Shown: piece by piece, positions 24,574 through 32,738 of the stretch
How the letters are laid out: each line of letters starts with the position of its first letter
Numbering within the stretch: the stretch's first letter is position 1
From: Lachnoclostridium sp. UBA3262
GTDB taxonomy: Bacteria > Bacillota > Clostridia > Lachnospirales > Lachnospiraceae
Direction: 5' to 3'
Assembly (NCBI GenBank): GCA_002362575.1
Contig: DEUM01000013.1
Location: forward strand, 1-64,000
Length of the DNA stretch: 64,000 nt
Notes under the pieces: generated by a model
What the model was told of the DNA's origin: nothing
What the model saw: only the letters and a program-made list of their open reading frames with translations
Database searches by the model: none
Program-made: the position numbers and the translations under genes

Positions 24574-25529
24574 TATCTATCACTGCTCCTTTCTTCGGTG
24601 TTTGGAATTTCTTCCGCCTCATCTCCTGCACAAGATACAAAAATATCATTCAATGAAGGTTTATAGGAGCCATAATTATCTACATCAATGTTTTCTTCAC
24701 GCAGCCGGTTCAGTACATCCCACTGGTTTTTTCCGTCCCTTAACCGGAAAATCACGTTGTGTTTACTGTGACCTTCGGTTACAAGTACATCGGACAATTT
24801 TTCCTGACAGTATTTTTCTAAATCCTCCGGCGTCATATCTAAGGCAGATAACACCTTTCTTCCCTTTCCATATTCTTCTTTGATTTCGTCCAGATTTCCA
24901 TCGAGGAGTACCTCACCCTTATTGATAATTACAATATCCTCGCAAAATTCTTCTACATAGCTCATCTGGTGACTGGAAAAAATAACAATTTTCCCTGCCG
25001 CAATCAGCTCACGGATGACGTCTTTTAGTATCTGGGAATTGACCGGATCCAGACCGGAAAAAGGTTCATCCAGCACAACGATATCCGGGTTGCAGACGAG
25101 AGTGGCGGCAAGCTGAATTTTTTGCTGGTTTCCCTTTGACAAGGTATCCATTTTCCGTTTTTCGTATTCGGAAACCTGAAGCTTTTCCAACCATTTTTTG
25201 GCATTTGCCACCGCGCTTTTCTTATCCAGTCCGCGGAGTCTGGCAAAATAGGTCATCTGTTCCAGCACCGTTTTTTTAGGGTACATACCCCGTTCCTCCG
25301 GTAAATATCCGATTTGATTTTTTGAAGGCTCAAATTTTTTGCCGTCTAAGAGAATTTCTCCCTCGTTGGCATGAAAGATATTCATAATAATTCGTATCGT
25401 CGTTGTCTTGCCTGCGCCGTTTCTGCCGAGCAGTCCAAGCGCTTTTCCGCTCTGAACAGAAAGATTTATCCCTTTTAGAACTTCTTTTCCGTCAAAGCTT
25501 TTCCGTATGTTCTTTAACTCGAGTTTCAT
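24573..25529 (-). CDS. natA: ABC transporter ATP-binding protein, NatA-like
   Basis: 318 residues from ATG 25529, which has AAGGAGGA upstream; a longer in-frame start is unsupported. Walker A is GRNGAGKT (35-42), the signature is LSKGNQQKIQLA, Walker B is PDIVVLDEPFSGLDP, and the H-loop is IFSSHQ. The Q-loop region is GYLPEERGMYPKKTV, typical of the NatA/DrrA subgroup. The C-terminal accessory region of about 90 residues (DDE-rich end) is also normal for this group. It forms an exporter with the adjoining permease. Confidence 0.92.
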   Translation of the reverse strand: MKLELKNIRKSFDGKEVLKGINLSVQSGKALGLLGRNGAGKTTTIRIIMNIFHANEGEILLDGKKFEPSKNQIGYLPEERGMYPKKTVLEQMTYFARLRGLDKKSAVANAKKWLEKLQVSEYEKRKMDTLSKGNQQKIQLAATLVCNPDIVVLDEPFSGLDPVNSQILKDVIRELIAAGKIVIFSSHQMSYVEEFCEDIVIINKGEVLLDGNLDEIKEEYGKGRKVLSALDMTPEDLEKYCQEKLSDVLVTEGHSKHNVIFRLRDGKNQWDVLNRLREENIDVDNYGSYKPSLNDIFVSCAGDEAEEIPNTEERSSDR

Positions 25530-25790
25530 GTATTCCTCCTTGTCTGTTTTTCGTGAAGCGTCAATAAATGATTTTTTTAGCGGGGCAGTTATTTTACCCC
25601 TTTTCACTTTATTATATAGAAATGTGCCAAATTTGCAAGAAATTGATATATAAGCATTTTGTCACTTAGTTTTATCAATATGAAAACAGCACTTAGATTT
25701 AATAAAAATTTTATGTTGCGTCTATTGACGATTTAATCAACAGGGAATATTATTAAAGAAGTAGAATTTATTTATGAAGGAGAGATGTGT

Positions 25791-26132
25791 ATGAATAGCA
25801 GACAATTAGCATTTAAGATTATTGCCAATCTTCAAAAGGAGATAATCGGGGCCAACATTATGTATCTGGATGGCGGGAACGCTTATACGAAAACACAGGC
25901 AAAGGCACATGATATCGTTCATAGTTACCTTACGCTCGTGAAGTGTGATTCGGGAGATGCATTAGTCGCAGCAAAGGAGTTTGTCAATTCGGAGGATTCT
26001 GAATTGATAATAATAGACTCGATTAACGAATCGGGCTTTGCTAAGAACATGAGCAAAAAGGAAATCGCAGATTTTCTGAATAGTATTTTGAGGGACGCCA
26101 AAAAATCAAAGGTTGCCGTGTTAGTTATTTAA
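25791..26132 (+). CDS. Small conserved hypothetical protein
   Basis: 113 residues from ATG 25791, spaced 7-8 bases from GAAGGAGA; an ATG at 25785 is too close to that site. It is soluble, without signal or membrane segments, and probably alpha/beta. Notable runs are MYLDGGNAYTKTQAKAHDIVHSYL, SELIIIDSINESGFAKNM and KKSKVAVLVI at the C-terminus. I do not recognise the family. It stands alone, with a terminator directly after it, immediately before the toxin-antitoxin locus. Confidence 0.7.
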   Translation: MNSRQLAFKIIANLQKEIIGANIMYLDGGNAYTKTQAKAHDIVHSYLTLVKCDSGDALVAAKEFVNSEDSELIIIDSINESGFAKNMSKKEIADFLNSILRDAKKSKVAVLVI

Positions 26133-26154
26133 GTTCATTTTTTCTTTACATAGC

Positions 26155-26196
26155 AAGGGTTGCACCTCCGGGGGGAAGAGATGTAGCCCTTTTTTG
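26155..26196 (+). terminator. Intrinsic terminator
   Basis: AAGGGTTGCACCTC pairs imperfectly with GAGATGTAGCCCTT, followed by TTTTTT (to 26195). It lies 23 bases after the hypothetical gene's stop. Confidence 0.75.
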
Positions 26197-26239
26197 TTAG
26201 CTTTGGAAAAGGTAGCCTGAGATAAAATTTTTACAAATG

Positions 26240-26269
26240 CTTGCGATTCGCAAGACAATTGCATATAAT
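26240..26269 (+). promoter_or_regulatory. Promoter with overlapping palindromic operator for the RelB-type antitoxin
   Basis: TTGCGA (26241-26246), a 17-base spacer and TATAAT (26264-26269) form a promoter. Its -35 lies inside the 15-base palindrome CTTGCGA-T-TCGCAAG (26240-26254). Type II antitoxins of the RelB/DinJ class commonly repress their own promoter by binding such palindromes; that this is the case here is inference. Confidence 0.7.
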
Positions 26270-26290
26270 ATATATGAGGAGGCGATTATT

Positions 26291-26578
26291 ATGGCAAGAA
26301 CATCTAATATATTCGCAAGAGTTGAACCCGAGATAAAGGAGCAGGCAGAAAGCGTACTAAATCAGCTTGGTATTCCAATGTCAAATGCTGTTAGTATGTT
26401 TTTAAGACAGGTTGTTATTCAACGAGGAATTCCATTCGAAGTGAAACTTCCTGCAAAAAGACCTCTGGTAATGGGAGAATTAACAAAAGAAGAACTCAAT
26501 TCAGAAATTGCTAAGGGTGTAGCTGATATAGAAAATGGCAGAGTCTATTCGGCTGAGGAAGTTTTTGATGAATTATGA
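26291..26578 (+). CDS. relB: RelB/DinJ-family antitoxin
   Basis: 95 residues from ATG 26291, preceded by GAGGAGG. The N-terminus ARTSNIFARVEPEIKEQAESVLNQLGIPMSNAVSMFLRQVV is the ribbon-helix-helix DNA-binding domain of the DinJ/RelB family. The C-terminal tail (NSEIAKGVADIENGRVYSAEEVFDEL) is the part that normally wraps the toxin. The gene overlaps the following toxin frame by 4 bases (ATGA). It appears intact, whereas its toxin partner is truncated, so it may act only as an autorepressor or counter toxins encoded elsewhere. Confidence 0.9.
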   Translation: MARTSNIFARVEPEIKEQAESVLNQLGIPMSNAVSMFLRQVVIQRGIPFEVKLPAKRPLVMGELTKEELNSEIAKGVADIENGRVYSAEEVFDEL

Positions 26579-26787
26579 ACTCGGCAAATAAACTTGATGA
26601 GATGCCTATGATGTATAAAGTTTACCAGGATGAACCGTGGAGTTCAAAAGGGCTACGTGTTTTTCCGGTAGACAATTATATTGTTCTATATCTGCCCAGA
26701 GAAGATTTAAAGACTGTAAATATTGTCCGTATCATATACGGCGGAAGAAATGTAAATAAACAGTTAGAAGATACAAAGGAAATTTAA
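26575..26787 (+). CDS. RelE/ParE-family toxin lacking its N-terminal half
   Basis: 70 residues. Residues 8-70 match the C-terminal half of this toxin family well: LDEMPMMYKVYQDEPWSSKG, LRVFPVDNYIVLYLP, TVNIVRIIYGGRNVNKQL. Full members have about 100-110 residues and begin with a strand and two helices of about 45 residues that are missing here; the overlapping ATG is joined directly to the helix-2 end (MNSANKLDEMP). I infer an internal deletion of about 130 bases that kept the frame. The fold should be incomplete and the toxin inactive, although the coupling ATGA start is preserved. Confidence 0.75.
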   Translation: MNSANKLDEMPMMYKVYQDEPWSSKGLRVFPVDNYIVLYLPREDLKTVNIVRIIYGGRNVNKQLEDTKEI

Positions 26788-27104
26788 AATTTATATTAAG
26801 GTTTTGTTTTAATGAGTCTGATGTTTTAGAGGCAAATCGAAAACAAAGAAAAATGCTTAAAATCCCAATTTAAAACGGAAAATCTTTACCTAAAGTATCA
26901 GATGGACTCTTATGTGAGAGCAATAATTTTGAAAACAGCAATATTTTAATAAGCCTCGGCATAATGGGATGGAAAAGAATATTTCTTTTATTCTTATGAA
27001 CCAGACCCAAAGCAGATTTGCCTGAATGAGGGGAGTTTTGTCTGCAACCACAGCCAGATGCTAGGAATAATTGAATGACATAATAAAAGATTTGGAGAGA
27101 AAAT
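26788..27104. other. AT-rich intergenic stretch without a recognisable gene
   Basis: Multiple stops occur in all frames. A short open piece near 26985-27075 (EPDPKQICLNEGSFVCNHSQ) has the look of former coding sequence, but I cannot assign it. The last bases supply a GGAGAG ribosome site for the gene at 27105. Confidence 0.5.
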
Positions 27105-28238
27105 ATGAATTTTAAAGAGAAATGGTCAATTGATAAATATGAAATGGGATTTTCGAAAGTCTTTTGTGTTCATGGAGTAAGTATATCTAGGGTAATTTCC
27201 CTTGCTTTACAATACAAAAATGATATTATCAACATAACATTTATACCATATGAAGAATTCATTACTAATTATGATATAACAAAATTTGCCAATTTTGAAG
27301 ATTTAACAGAATGTGATTTAATAGCAGTAATTGGAATGTGCAATAACAATACTTTAGAAATACAACTTCTGAAAATTTCTATAACTATTTTATATTTTGC
27401 GGAAAGATTTAAACAGTCATCAAAAAGAATTAAAAATTTCCATAAGCTTTTTTCTCCGATTGAAGATTATCATGATTATTTTGCTAATTACACATTATTT
27501 GATGGTTACTATACAAAAGATAGTATATATATGACTTCATGGTATATAGGTATAGGTAAACAGGCGTTACATGAAGATAATTTTGAAAGATGGACTACTA
27601 GAATTTATGGAGAAGCTTTAGCGGACTCATATGACAGGCGAGCTGGAATTCCTCGATTGGGAATTCCTTGTATAGATGTAGATAATATATTAATAGATTT
27701 TGTAGAAAATATTTTGCAAAAAGTAAATTCAGATTGTGAATATGGCAAGAAGTTAAAGTCAGCTTTGCGACTTTACTATGAGGTTTTATGTGATTTCAAA
27801 AACCCCGATTATACAGTCATTACATATTGTATAATTTTCGAAACTTTGTTATTAAAGCATGATGAGGATTCACAAAGGAAAAAAGTGGCTGCAAGGGCGG
27901 CATGTATTACTTGTGACAATTTAGATTTTAAATATAAAAGGTTTGTAGCAGATCAAGTATATCATTTTTATAAATACAGAAATGCAATTATACATGATGG
28001 TGAAGGCTTGCTTGATTTTGATAATGAGATGCTATTTAACCGTACATTATACGGAATTAAAAATATTGTATTTTGTATCATAAAGTATATTGTTATGAAC
28101 AAAATTAATACGCATAGTAATTTGATGGATATTGTTGAGAAAAATGTACATGATGATGGGTTGGAGAGGGGCTTTGATTATATTAATCTAGCCAAATTTG
28201 GAAATCCTAATTATACAATGAATCTTTATATTGAATAG
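27105..28238 (+). CDS. AT-rich accessory gene with a C-terminal HEPN-like domain
   Basis: 377 residues. The N-terminal 200 residues are not recognised. The C-terminal part (about 215-345) looks like an ApeA/Apea-type HEPN helical bundle: a long helix with ALRLYYEVLCDF, ITYCIIFETLLLKHDEDSQRKKVAARAA, then YKYRNAIIHDGEGL. The RNAIIH run fits the R-x4-H motif that forms the nuclease site in HEPN RNases. Codon use is clearly more AT-rich than in the flanking housekeeping genes. With the neighbouring toxin-antitoxin remnant and RhuM-Fic relic, this suggests horizontal acquisition. A role in RNA cleavage or phage defence is plausible but not shown; many HEPN proteins serve other roles. Confidence 0.7.
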   Translation: MNFKEKWSIDKYEMGFSKVFCVHGVSISRVISLALQYKNDIINITFIPYEEFITNYDITKFANFEDLTECDLIAVIGMCNNNTLEIQLLKISITILYFAERFKQSSKRIKNFHKLFSPIEDYHDYFANYTLFDGYYTKDSIYMTSWYIGIGKQALHEDNFERWTTRIYGEALADSYDRRAGIPRLGIPCIDVDNILIDFVENILQKVNSDCEYGKKLKSALRLYYEVLCDFKNPDYTVITYCIIFETLLLKHDEDSQRKKVAARAACITCDNLDFKYKRFVADQVYHFYKYRNAIIHDGEGLLDFDNEMLFNRTLYGIKNIVFCIIKYIVMNKINTHSNLMDIVEKNVHDDGLERGFDYINLAKFGNPNYTMNLYIE

Positions 28239-28329
28239 ACTAAAATATATATAGTGGCAGGGAAAGTCTTATGTTTTGGAATTGTTAGAACTGATATGAA
28301 AACCAAGACAAATGATAAAGAGCGGAGAA

Positions 28330-28834
28330 AATGCAAATAAATAAGAAAGCGAAGTTGCTTTATTTATAGATAATGATGTTATCTGGGAAGTTCCTATTAT
28401 TCCTGAAAATGAAACGGTCTGGTTTACGCAGAATTAGATGAGCGAATTGTTTGATACAGTATGTTTTTCCGTCGCATATCATATTGGAAAAATAATTGGG
28501 GAAATTGGAAAGAGATACTTCTGTCGATATTTTAACGGAGTAAAAAAGTTTCTAGACTACCGCAATATTATAATTTTGACGTTATCATATCTGTTGAATA
28601 CCGTGTCATATCAAAACAGGGTGTTGCGTTCAGCAAATAAGCAGACTCTGTTTGAATGTCAGTATGTAATAGCAGATATGTGTTTTGGGATGAGTCAGAT
28701 TTGTTTGATTAAAGAAAAAGCTGCAAACCTTCTGTATTTTCTTGATAAAAACGATGTACTTTGGTACGGAATCCAGACCAGAAGAAAAAGAAATGATGAT
28801 TAGTGTAATCATGAATTGTATAAAACCGCAATAA
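28330..28834 (+). pseudogene. Shattered RhuM-Fic (virulence RhuM family) gene
   Basis: Pieces of a RhuM/Fic fusion protein lie in different frames. First comes PIIPENETVWFTQN, a TAG (28435-28437), then MSELFDT, equivalent to the family's ETVWLTQ-QMAELF. Then, in another frame near 28570-28640, YNFDVIISVEYRVISKQGVAFSK ends in a stop; this is the family's YNLDVIISVGYRV core. Then KEKAANLLYFLDKN near 28710-28755 joins two parts of the Fic region with the HPFSDGNKR active-site segment deleted. Finally ESRPEEKEMMISVIMNCIKPQ ends at the TAA at 28832-28834. The normal length is about 330 residues; only about half remains. The 121-residue open frame at 28438-28803 is a by-product of this decay and should not be called a gene. 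Confidence 0.8.
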
Positions 28835-28934
28835 GAACTGTTTTGTTTTTATTGTTAAAGTGTGGAATGTGTCAGAAATTCAGCGGGAAGGTGTTATAAC
28901 TTCTTGTTTCATATCATCTCAAGATGAAGCTGAC

Positions 28935-28963
28935 TTGACAATCCGCCCTTTTTTCCATAAAAT
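28935..28963 (+). promoter_or_regulatory. Promoter of metG
   Basis: TTGACA (28935-28940), a 17-base spacer and TAAAAT (28958-28963), about 65 bases before the metG ATG. The leader is too short for a T-box or SAM riboswitch. Confidence 0.75.
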
Positions 28964-29026
28964 AGGAAGATAAACGGTATATGAAAATAAATGACTACCA
29001 CAAAGGTGGCAGAATGGAGGAAATAC

Positions 29027-30985
29027 ATGGAAAAGAAGCCATATTATTTGACAACAGCGATTGCTTACACATCCGGCAAGCCACACATTGGCAACACGTA
29101 TGAAATTGTCTTAGCGGATGCGATTGTGCGCTACAAACGGTTTCAGGGATATGACGTTCGCTTCCAGACCGGAACGGACGAGCATGGACAGAAGATTGAG
29201 ACAAAGGCAGACGAGATGAAAATTTCTCCGAAGCAGTTTGTGGACGGGGTATCGACAGAAATCAAGCGTATCTGGGATTTAATGAACACGTCCTATGATA
29301 AGTTTATCCGCACGACCGACGAAGACCACGAGGCGCAGGTACAGAAGATTTTCAAGAAATTATATGATAAAGGCGATATTTACAAAGGGTTTTATGAGGG
29401 AATGTACTGTACTCCATGTGAGTCATTTTTTACGTCTTCCCAGCTCGTGGATGGAAAGTGCCCGGACTGTGGACGTGAGTGTCAGCCGGCAAAGGAGGAA
29501 GCTTATTTTCTGAAACTGAGCAAATATCAGGACAGGCTGATGAAACACATTGAGGAGCATCCGGAATTTATTCAGCCGGAGTCGAGAAAGAATGAGATGG
29601 TAAATAACTTTTTGAAGCCGGGCCTGCAGGATTTGTGTGTATCGAGAAGCAGCTTTAAATGGGGCGTACCGGTAGATTTTGATTCCGACCACGTCATTTA
29701 TGTGTGGGTAGATGCGCTCAGCAACTATATTACAGGTCTGGGGTATGATACGGATGGAGACAGTGACGCTATGTTTGAAAAATACTGGCCTGCTGACCTT
29801 CATCTAATCGGAAAAGATATTCTCCGTTTCCATACGATTTACTGGCCGATTATATTAATGGCATTAGATATTCCGCTGCCAAAGCAGATATTTGGGCATC
29901 CATGGCTGCTGCAGAACGATGGGAAGATGAGTAAGTCAAAGGGCAATGTTATTTATGCGGATGATTTGGTAGAGCGGTTTGGTGTAGACGCCGTCCGTTA
30001 TTTTGTGCTACACGAAATGCCGTTTGAAAACGATGGAGTGATTACATGGGAGCTGATGGTCGAGAGAATGAATTCTGACCTTGCCAATACACTTGGTAAT
30101 CTGGTAAACCGGACAATTTCCATGAGCAATAAATATTTTGGCGGTGTTGTGGAGAATAAGGGAGTTACGGACGTGATGGATGCTGACCTCAGGCAGGTGG
30201 CAGAGACGGCAGCAGCGAAAGTAACGGAAAAGATGGATAAGCTGCGCGTAGCGGATGCGATTACTGAAATTTTCTCCCTGTTTAAGCGCTGTAACAAATA
30301 TATTGATGAGACAGAGCCTTGGGTACTGGCAAAGGACGAGGCGAAGAAAGACCGACTGGCTACCGTGCTTTATAATCTGATAGAGGGAATCCGAATCGGC
30401 GCCTGTCTTTTGGAATCCTTTATGCCGGAGACTGCGGAAAAGATACTGGCACAGATAAATGCGGAAAAATGCGGTCTGGAAGAACTCAGCAGCTTTGGAA
30501 AATATGTATCAGGAACAAAGGTTGTGGAGAAGCCGGAGATTTTGTTTGCCCGTCTGGATTTGGAGGAAGTAATGAAAGAAGTTTCGGCAAAACAGGCAGA
30601 AGCCGTTTCAGATAAGGAAGGCGGAGAGGAGTCTCCGGGTATAGATATTGATCCAAAGGAAGAAATTACCTTTGATGATTTTATGAAGATGCAGTTTCAG
30701 GTTGGTGAGATTATCGCCTGTGAGGAAGTAAAGAAATCGAAGAAACTGCTGTGCAGCCAAGTGCGCATAGGCAGTGAGGTAAGGCAGATTGTATCGGGTA
30801 TTAAGAAATATTATTCTCCGGAAGACATGGTTGGAAAAAAGGTCATGGTACTTGTGAATTTAAAGCCGGCGAAGCTGGCGGGGGTACTCTCGGAAGGAAT
30901 GTTATTGTGTGCAGAGGATGAAAACGGCGGGCTGGCATTGATGACGCCGGATAAGGATATGCCTGCCGGGGCCGAGATTTGTTAG
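29027..30985 (+). CDS. metG: Methionyl-tRNA synthetase
   Basis: 652 residues from ATG 29027 behind GGAGG; an in-frame ATG at 28991 is not preceded by a ribosome site. The HIGH-type motif PHIGN is at residues 19-23. A zinc knuckle is CTPCESF...CPDCGREC. The KMSKS loop is GKMSKSKGN near residue 303. The anticodon-binding helical domain follows, and a C-terminal EMAP/Trbp111-like tRNA-binding domain begins near residue 550 (FMKMQFQVGEIIACEEV, IVSGIKKYYSPEDMVGKKV). It leads the metG-tatD-rsmA group, an order shared with Bacillus. Confidence 0.97.
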   Translation: MEKKPYYLTTAIAYTSGKPHIGNTYEIVLADAIVRYKRFQGYDVRFQTGTDEHGQKIETKADEMKISPKQFVDGVSTEIKRIWDLMNTSYDKFIRTTDEDHEAQVQKIFKKLYDKGDIYKGFYEGMYCTPCESFFTSSQLVDGKCPDCGRECQPAKEEAYFLKLSKYQDRLMKHIEEHPEFIQPESRKNEMVNNFLKPGLQDLCVSRSSFKWGVPVDFDSDHVIYVWVDALSNYITGLGYDTDGDSDAMFEKYWPADLHLIGKDILRFHTIYWPIILMALDIPLPKQIFGHPWLLQNDGKMSKSKGNVIYADDLVERFGVDAVRYFVLHEMPFENDGVITWELMVERMNSDLANTLGNLVNRTISMSNKYFGGVVENKGVTDVMDADLRQVAETAAAKVTEKMDKLRVADAITEIFSLFKRCNKYIDETEPWVLAKDEAKKDRLATVLYNLIEGIRIGACLLESFMPETAEKILAQINAEKCGLEELSSFGKYVSGTKVVEKPEILFARLDLEEVMKEVSAKQAEAVSDKEGGEESPGIDIDPKEEITFDDFMKMQFQVGEIIACEEVKKSKKLLCSQVRIGSEVRQIVSGIKKYYSPEDMVGKKVMVLVNLKPAKLAGVLSEGMLLCAEDENGGLALMTPDKDMPAGAEIC

Positions 30986-31041
30986 TATAACGTAAATTAA
31001 GTCTTGGTTAGTTTCTGACGGAGAAAGGACAGAGAACAGGT

Positions 31042-31818
31042 ATGATATTTGACACACACAGCCATTATGACGACGAGGCATTTGATGAAGACAGGGAAGA
31101 CCTGCTTTCTGCTCTGAAAAATAAAGGAGTAGAAAGACTTGTCAGTGTTGGCGCTGATATTGCAACGAGCAAGGCAGCGCTGGAGTTAGCGAAGACGCAT
31201 GATTTCATCTATGCGGCGCTGGGCGTACATCCAAGCGAGACAGAAAAGCTGACCGAAGCGGATATGGAATGGATTTACGAAAACTGCGGGCATGAAAAGG
31301 TAGTTGCCATAGGCGAATTTGGGCTGGATTACCACTGGCAGGAGCCAGAGCCGGAAGTACAGAAAAAATGGTTTCTCCGACAGATTGAACTGGCGAAGGA
31401 AGTGAAGCTGCCGATTATTATCCACAGCAGGGATGCGGCGGCAGAGACAATGAAAATTCTGAAAGAGACAAAGGCGTATGAATGTGGCGGGGTAATACAC
31501 TGTTTTTCGTACTCGCCGGAGCAGGCGAAGGAATATGCGGAGATGGGCTTTTATATCGGTATCGGCGGGGTTGTAACATTTAAAAATGCAAAGAAGTGTA
31601 AACATACCGTGGAGGAACTGCCGATAGAGCGGATTGTGCTGGAGACGGACTGCCCATATATGGCGCCGGAACCACACAGGGGGCGGCGTAATGATTCGTC
31701 CCTGCTCATCCATGTGGCAGAAAAGATTGCCGAGCTAAAGCAGATGGAGACAGAGGAAGTAATCCGCATTACAACAGAAAATGCTGAGAAGCTCTACCGA
31801 TTACAGACGGAGAAATAA
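31042..31818 (+). CDS. tatD: TatD-family metal-dependent hydrolase
   Basis: 258 residues. It starts with FDTHSHYDDEAFDEDRE (metal site H-x-H). Further motifs are YAALGVHPSE, AIGEFGLDYH (Glu ligand), IIHSRDAAAE, GVIHCFSYSPEQA, GIGGVVTFKNAKK and ETDCPYMAPEPHRG, the TatD family signature. The family shows DNase activity in vitro and roles in DNA repair or quality control. It sits between metG and rsmA as in Bacillus (yabD). Confidence 0.95.
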   Translation: MIFDTHSHYDDEAFDEDREDLLSALKNKGVERLVSVGADIATSKAALELAKTHDFIYAALGVHPSETEKLTEADMEWIYENCGHEKVVAIGEFGLDYHWQEPEPEVQKKWFLRQIELAKEVKLPIIIHSRDAAAETMKILKETKAYECGGVIHCFSYSPEQAKEYAEMGFYIGIGGVVTFKNAKKCKHTVEELPIERIVLETDCPYMAPEPHRGRRNDSSLLIHVAEKIAELKQMETEEVIRITTENAEKLYRLQTEK

Positions 31819-31835
31819 TAGATACGGGCAGAGAT

Positions 31836-32738
31836 ATGACAGAGGAAAGGAAGAATCGAGTGGCGAAGCTGGGAAATCCTCAGGAGACAATTCAAATCCT
31901 ACAGAAACATGATTTTCATTTTCAGAAGAAATTTGGTCAGAATTTTTTGATTGATACCCGGGTGCTGGATAAAATTGTGGAGGCAGCCGGGGTTACGGAG
32001 CAGGACTTTGTACTGGAAATCGGGCCGGGAATCGGGACGATGACACAGGTGCTCTGTGAGCGGGCAAGGCAGGTTCTTGCAGTGGAGATTGATAATAACC
32101 TGATTCCGATTCTAAAAGAAACGCTGGCGGAATATAAAAACGTGGAGATTCTTCACGGCGACATTTTAAAGCAGGATATCCGGCAGATAGCGGAAAGATA
32201 CAACGGTGGAAAACCGATTAAGATTGTTGCTAATCTGCCATATTATATTACAACGCCGATTATTATGGGGCTTTTTGAAAGCCATGTACCGCTTTCTAAT
32301 GTTACCGTTATGGTGCAGAAAGAGGTGGCGGAGCGTATGAGGGCAGAGCCGGGGACGAAGGAATGTGGTGCTCTGTCGCTGGCGGTTCAGTATTATGCAG
32401 AGCCCTATCTGGCGGCAAATGTACCGCCGAATTGTTTTATGCCGCGCCCAAAGGTTGGCAGTGCTGTCATCCGTCTGGACTGTCTGAAAAGGACATCGGT
32501 AGAGGTAAAAGATGAACGGCTGATGTTCCGGCTGATTCGGGCTTCCTTTAACCAAAGGAGAAAGACCCTGCAGAATTCATTGTCAAACAGTTGTGAACTG
32601 GACTTTTCAAAGGAAGAAATCGGAAAGGCGATAGAGAGAGCAGGCTTTCCTCCGGCGATACGGGGAGAGAAGCTGGGGTTAAAGGAATTTGCAGCATTAG
32701 CGGATGAATTATGTAGAGAAAGCGAGGATGGCGCATGA
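31836..32738 (+). CDS. rsmA: 16S rRNA dimethyladenosine transferase
   Basis: 300 residues. FHFQKKFGQNFLID opens the conserved region. The SAM-binding motif is LEIGPGIGTMTQVL, followed by VLAVEIDNNLIP, and the catalytic motif IV is NLPYYITTPIIM (N-L-P-Y). The C-terminal small domain is NQRRKTLQNSL. It dimethylates two adjacent adenines near the 3' end of 16S rRNA during ribosome maturation. It overlaps the following S1 gene by 4 bases (ATGA). Confidence 0.97.
   Translation: MTEERKNRVAKLGNPQETIQILQKHDFHFQKKFGQNFLIDTRVLDKIVEAAGVTEQDFVLEIGPGIGTMTQVLCERARQVLAVEIDNNLIPILKETLAEYKNVEILHGDILKQDIRQIAERYNGGKPIKIVANLPYYITTPIIMGLFESHVPLSNVTVMVQKEVAERMRAEPGTKECGALSLAVQYYAEPYLAANVPPNCFMPRPKVGSAVIRLDCLKRTSVEVKDERLMFRLIRASFNQRRKTLQNSLSNSCELDFSKEEIGKAIERAGFPPAIRGEKLGLKEFAALADELCRESEDGA

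Noticed and set aside
28438..28803. Open frame of 121 residues
   Set aside because: It runs through fragments of a RhuM-Fic gene in mixed frames; the real signal is the pseudogene.
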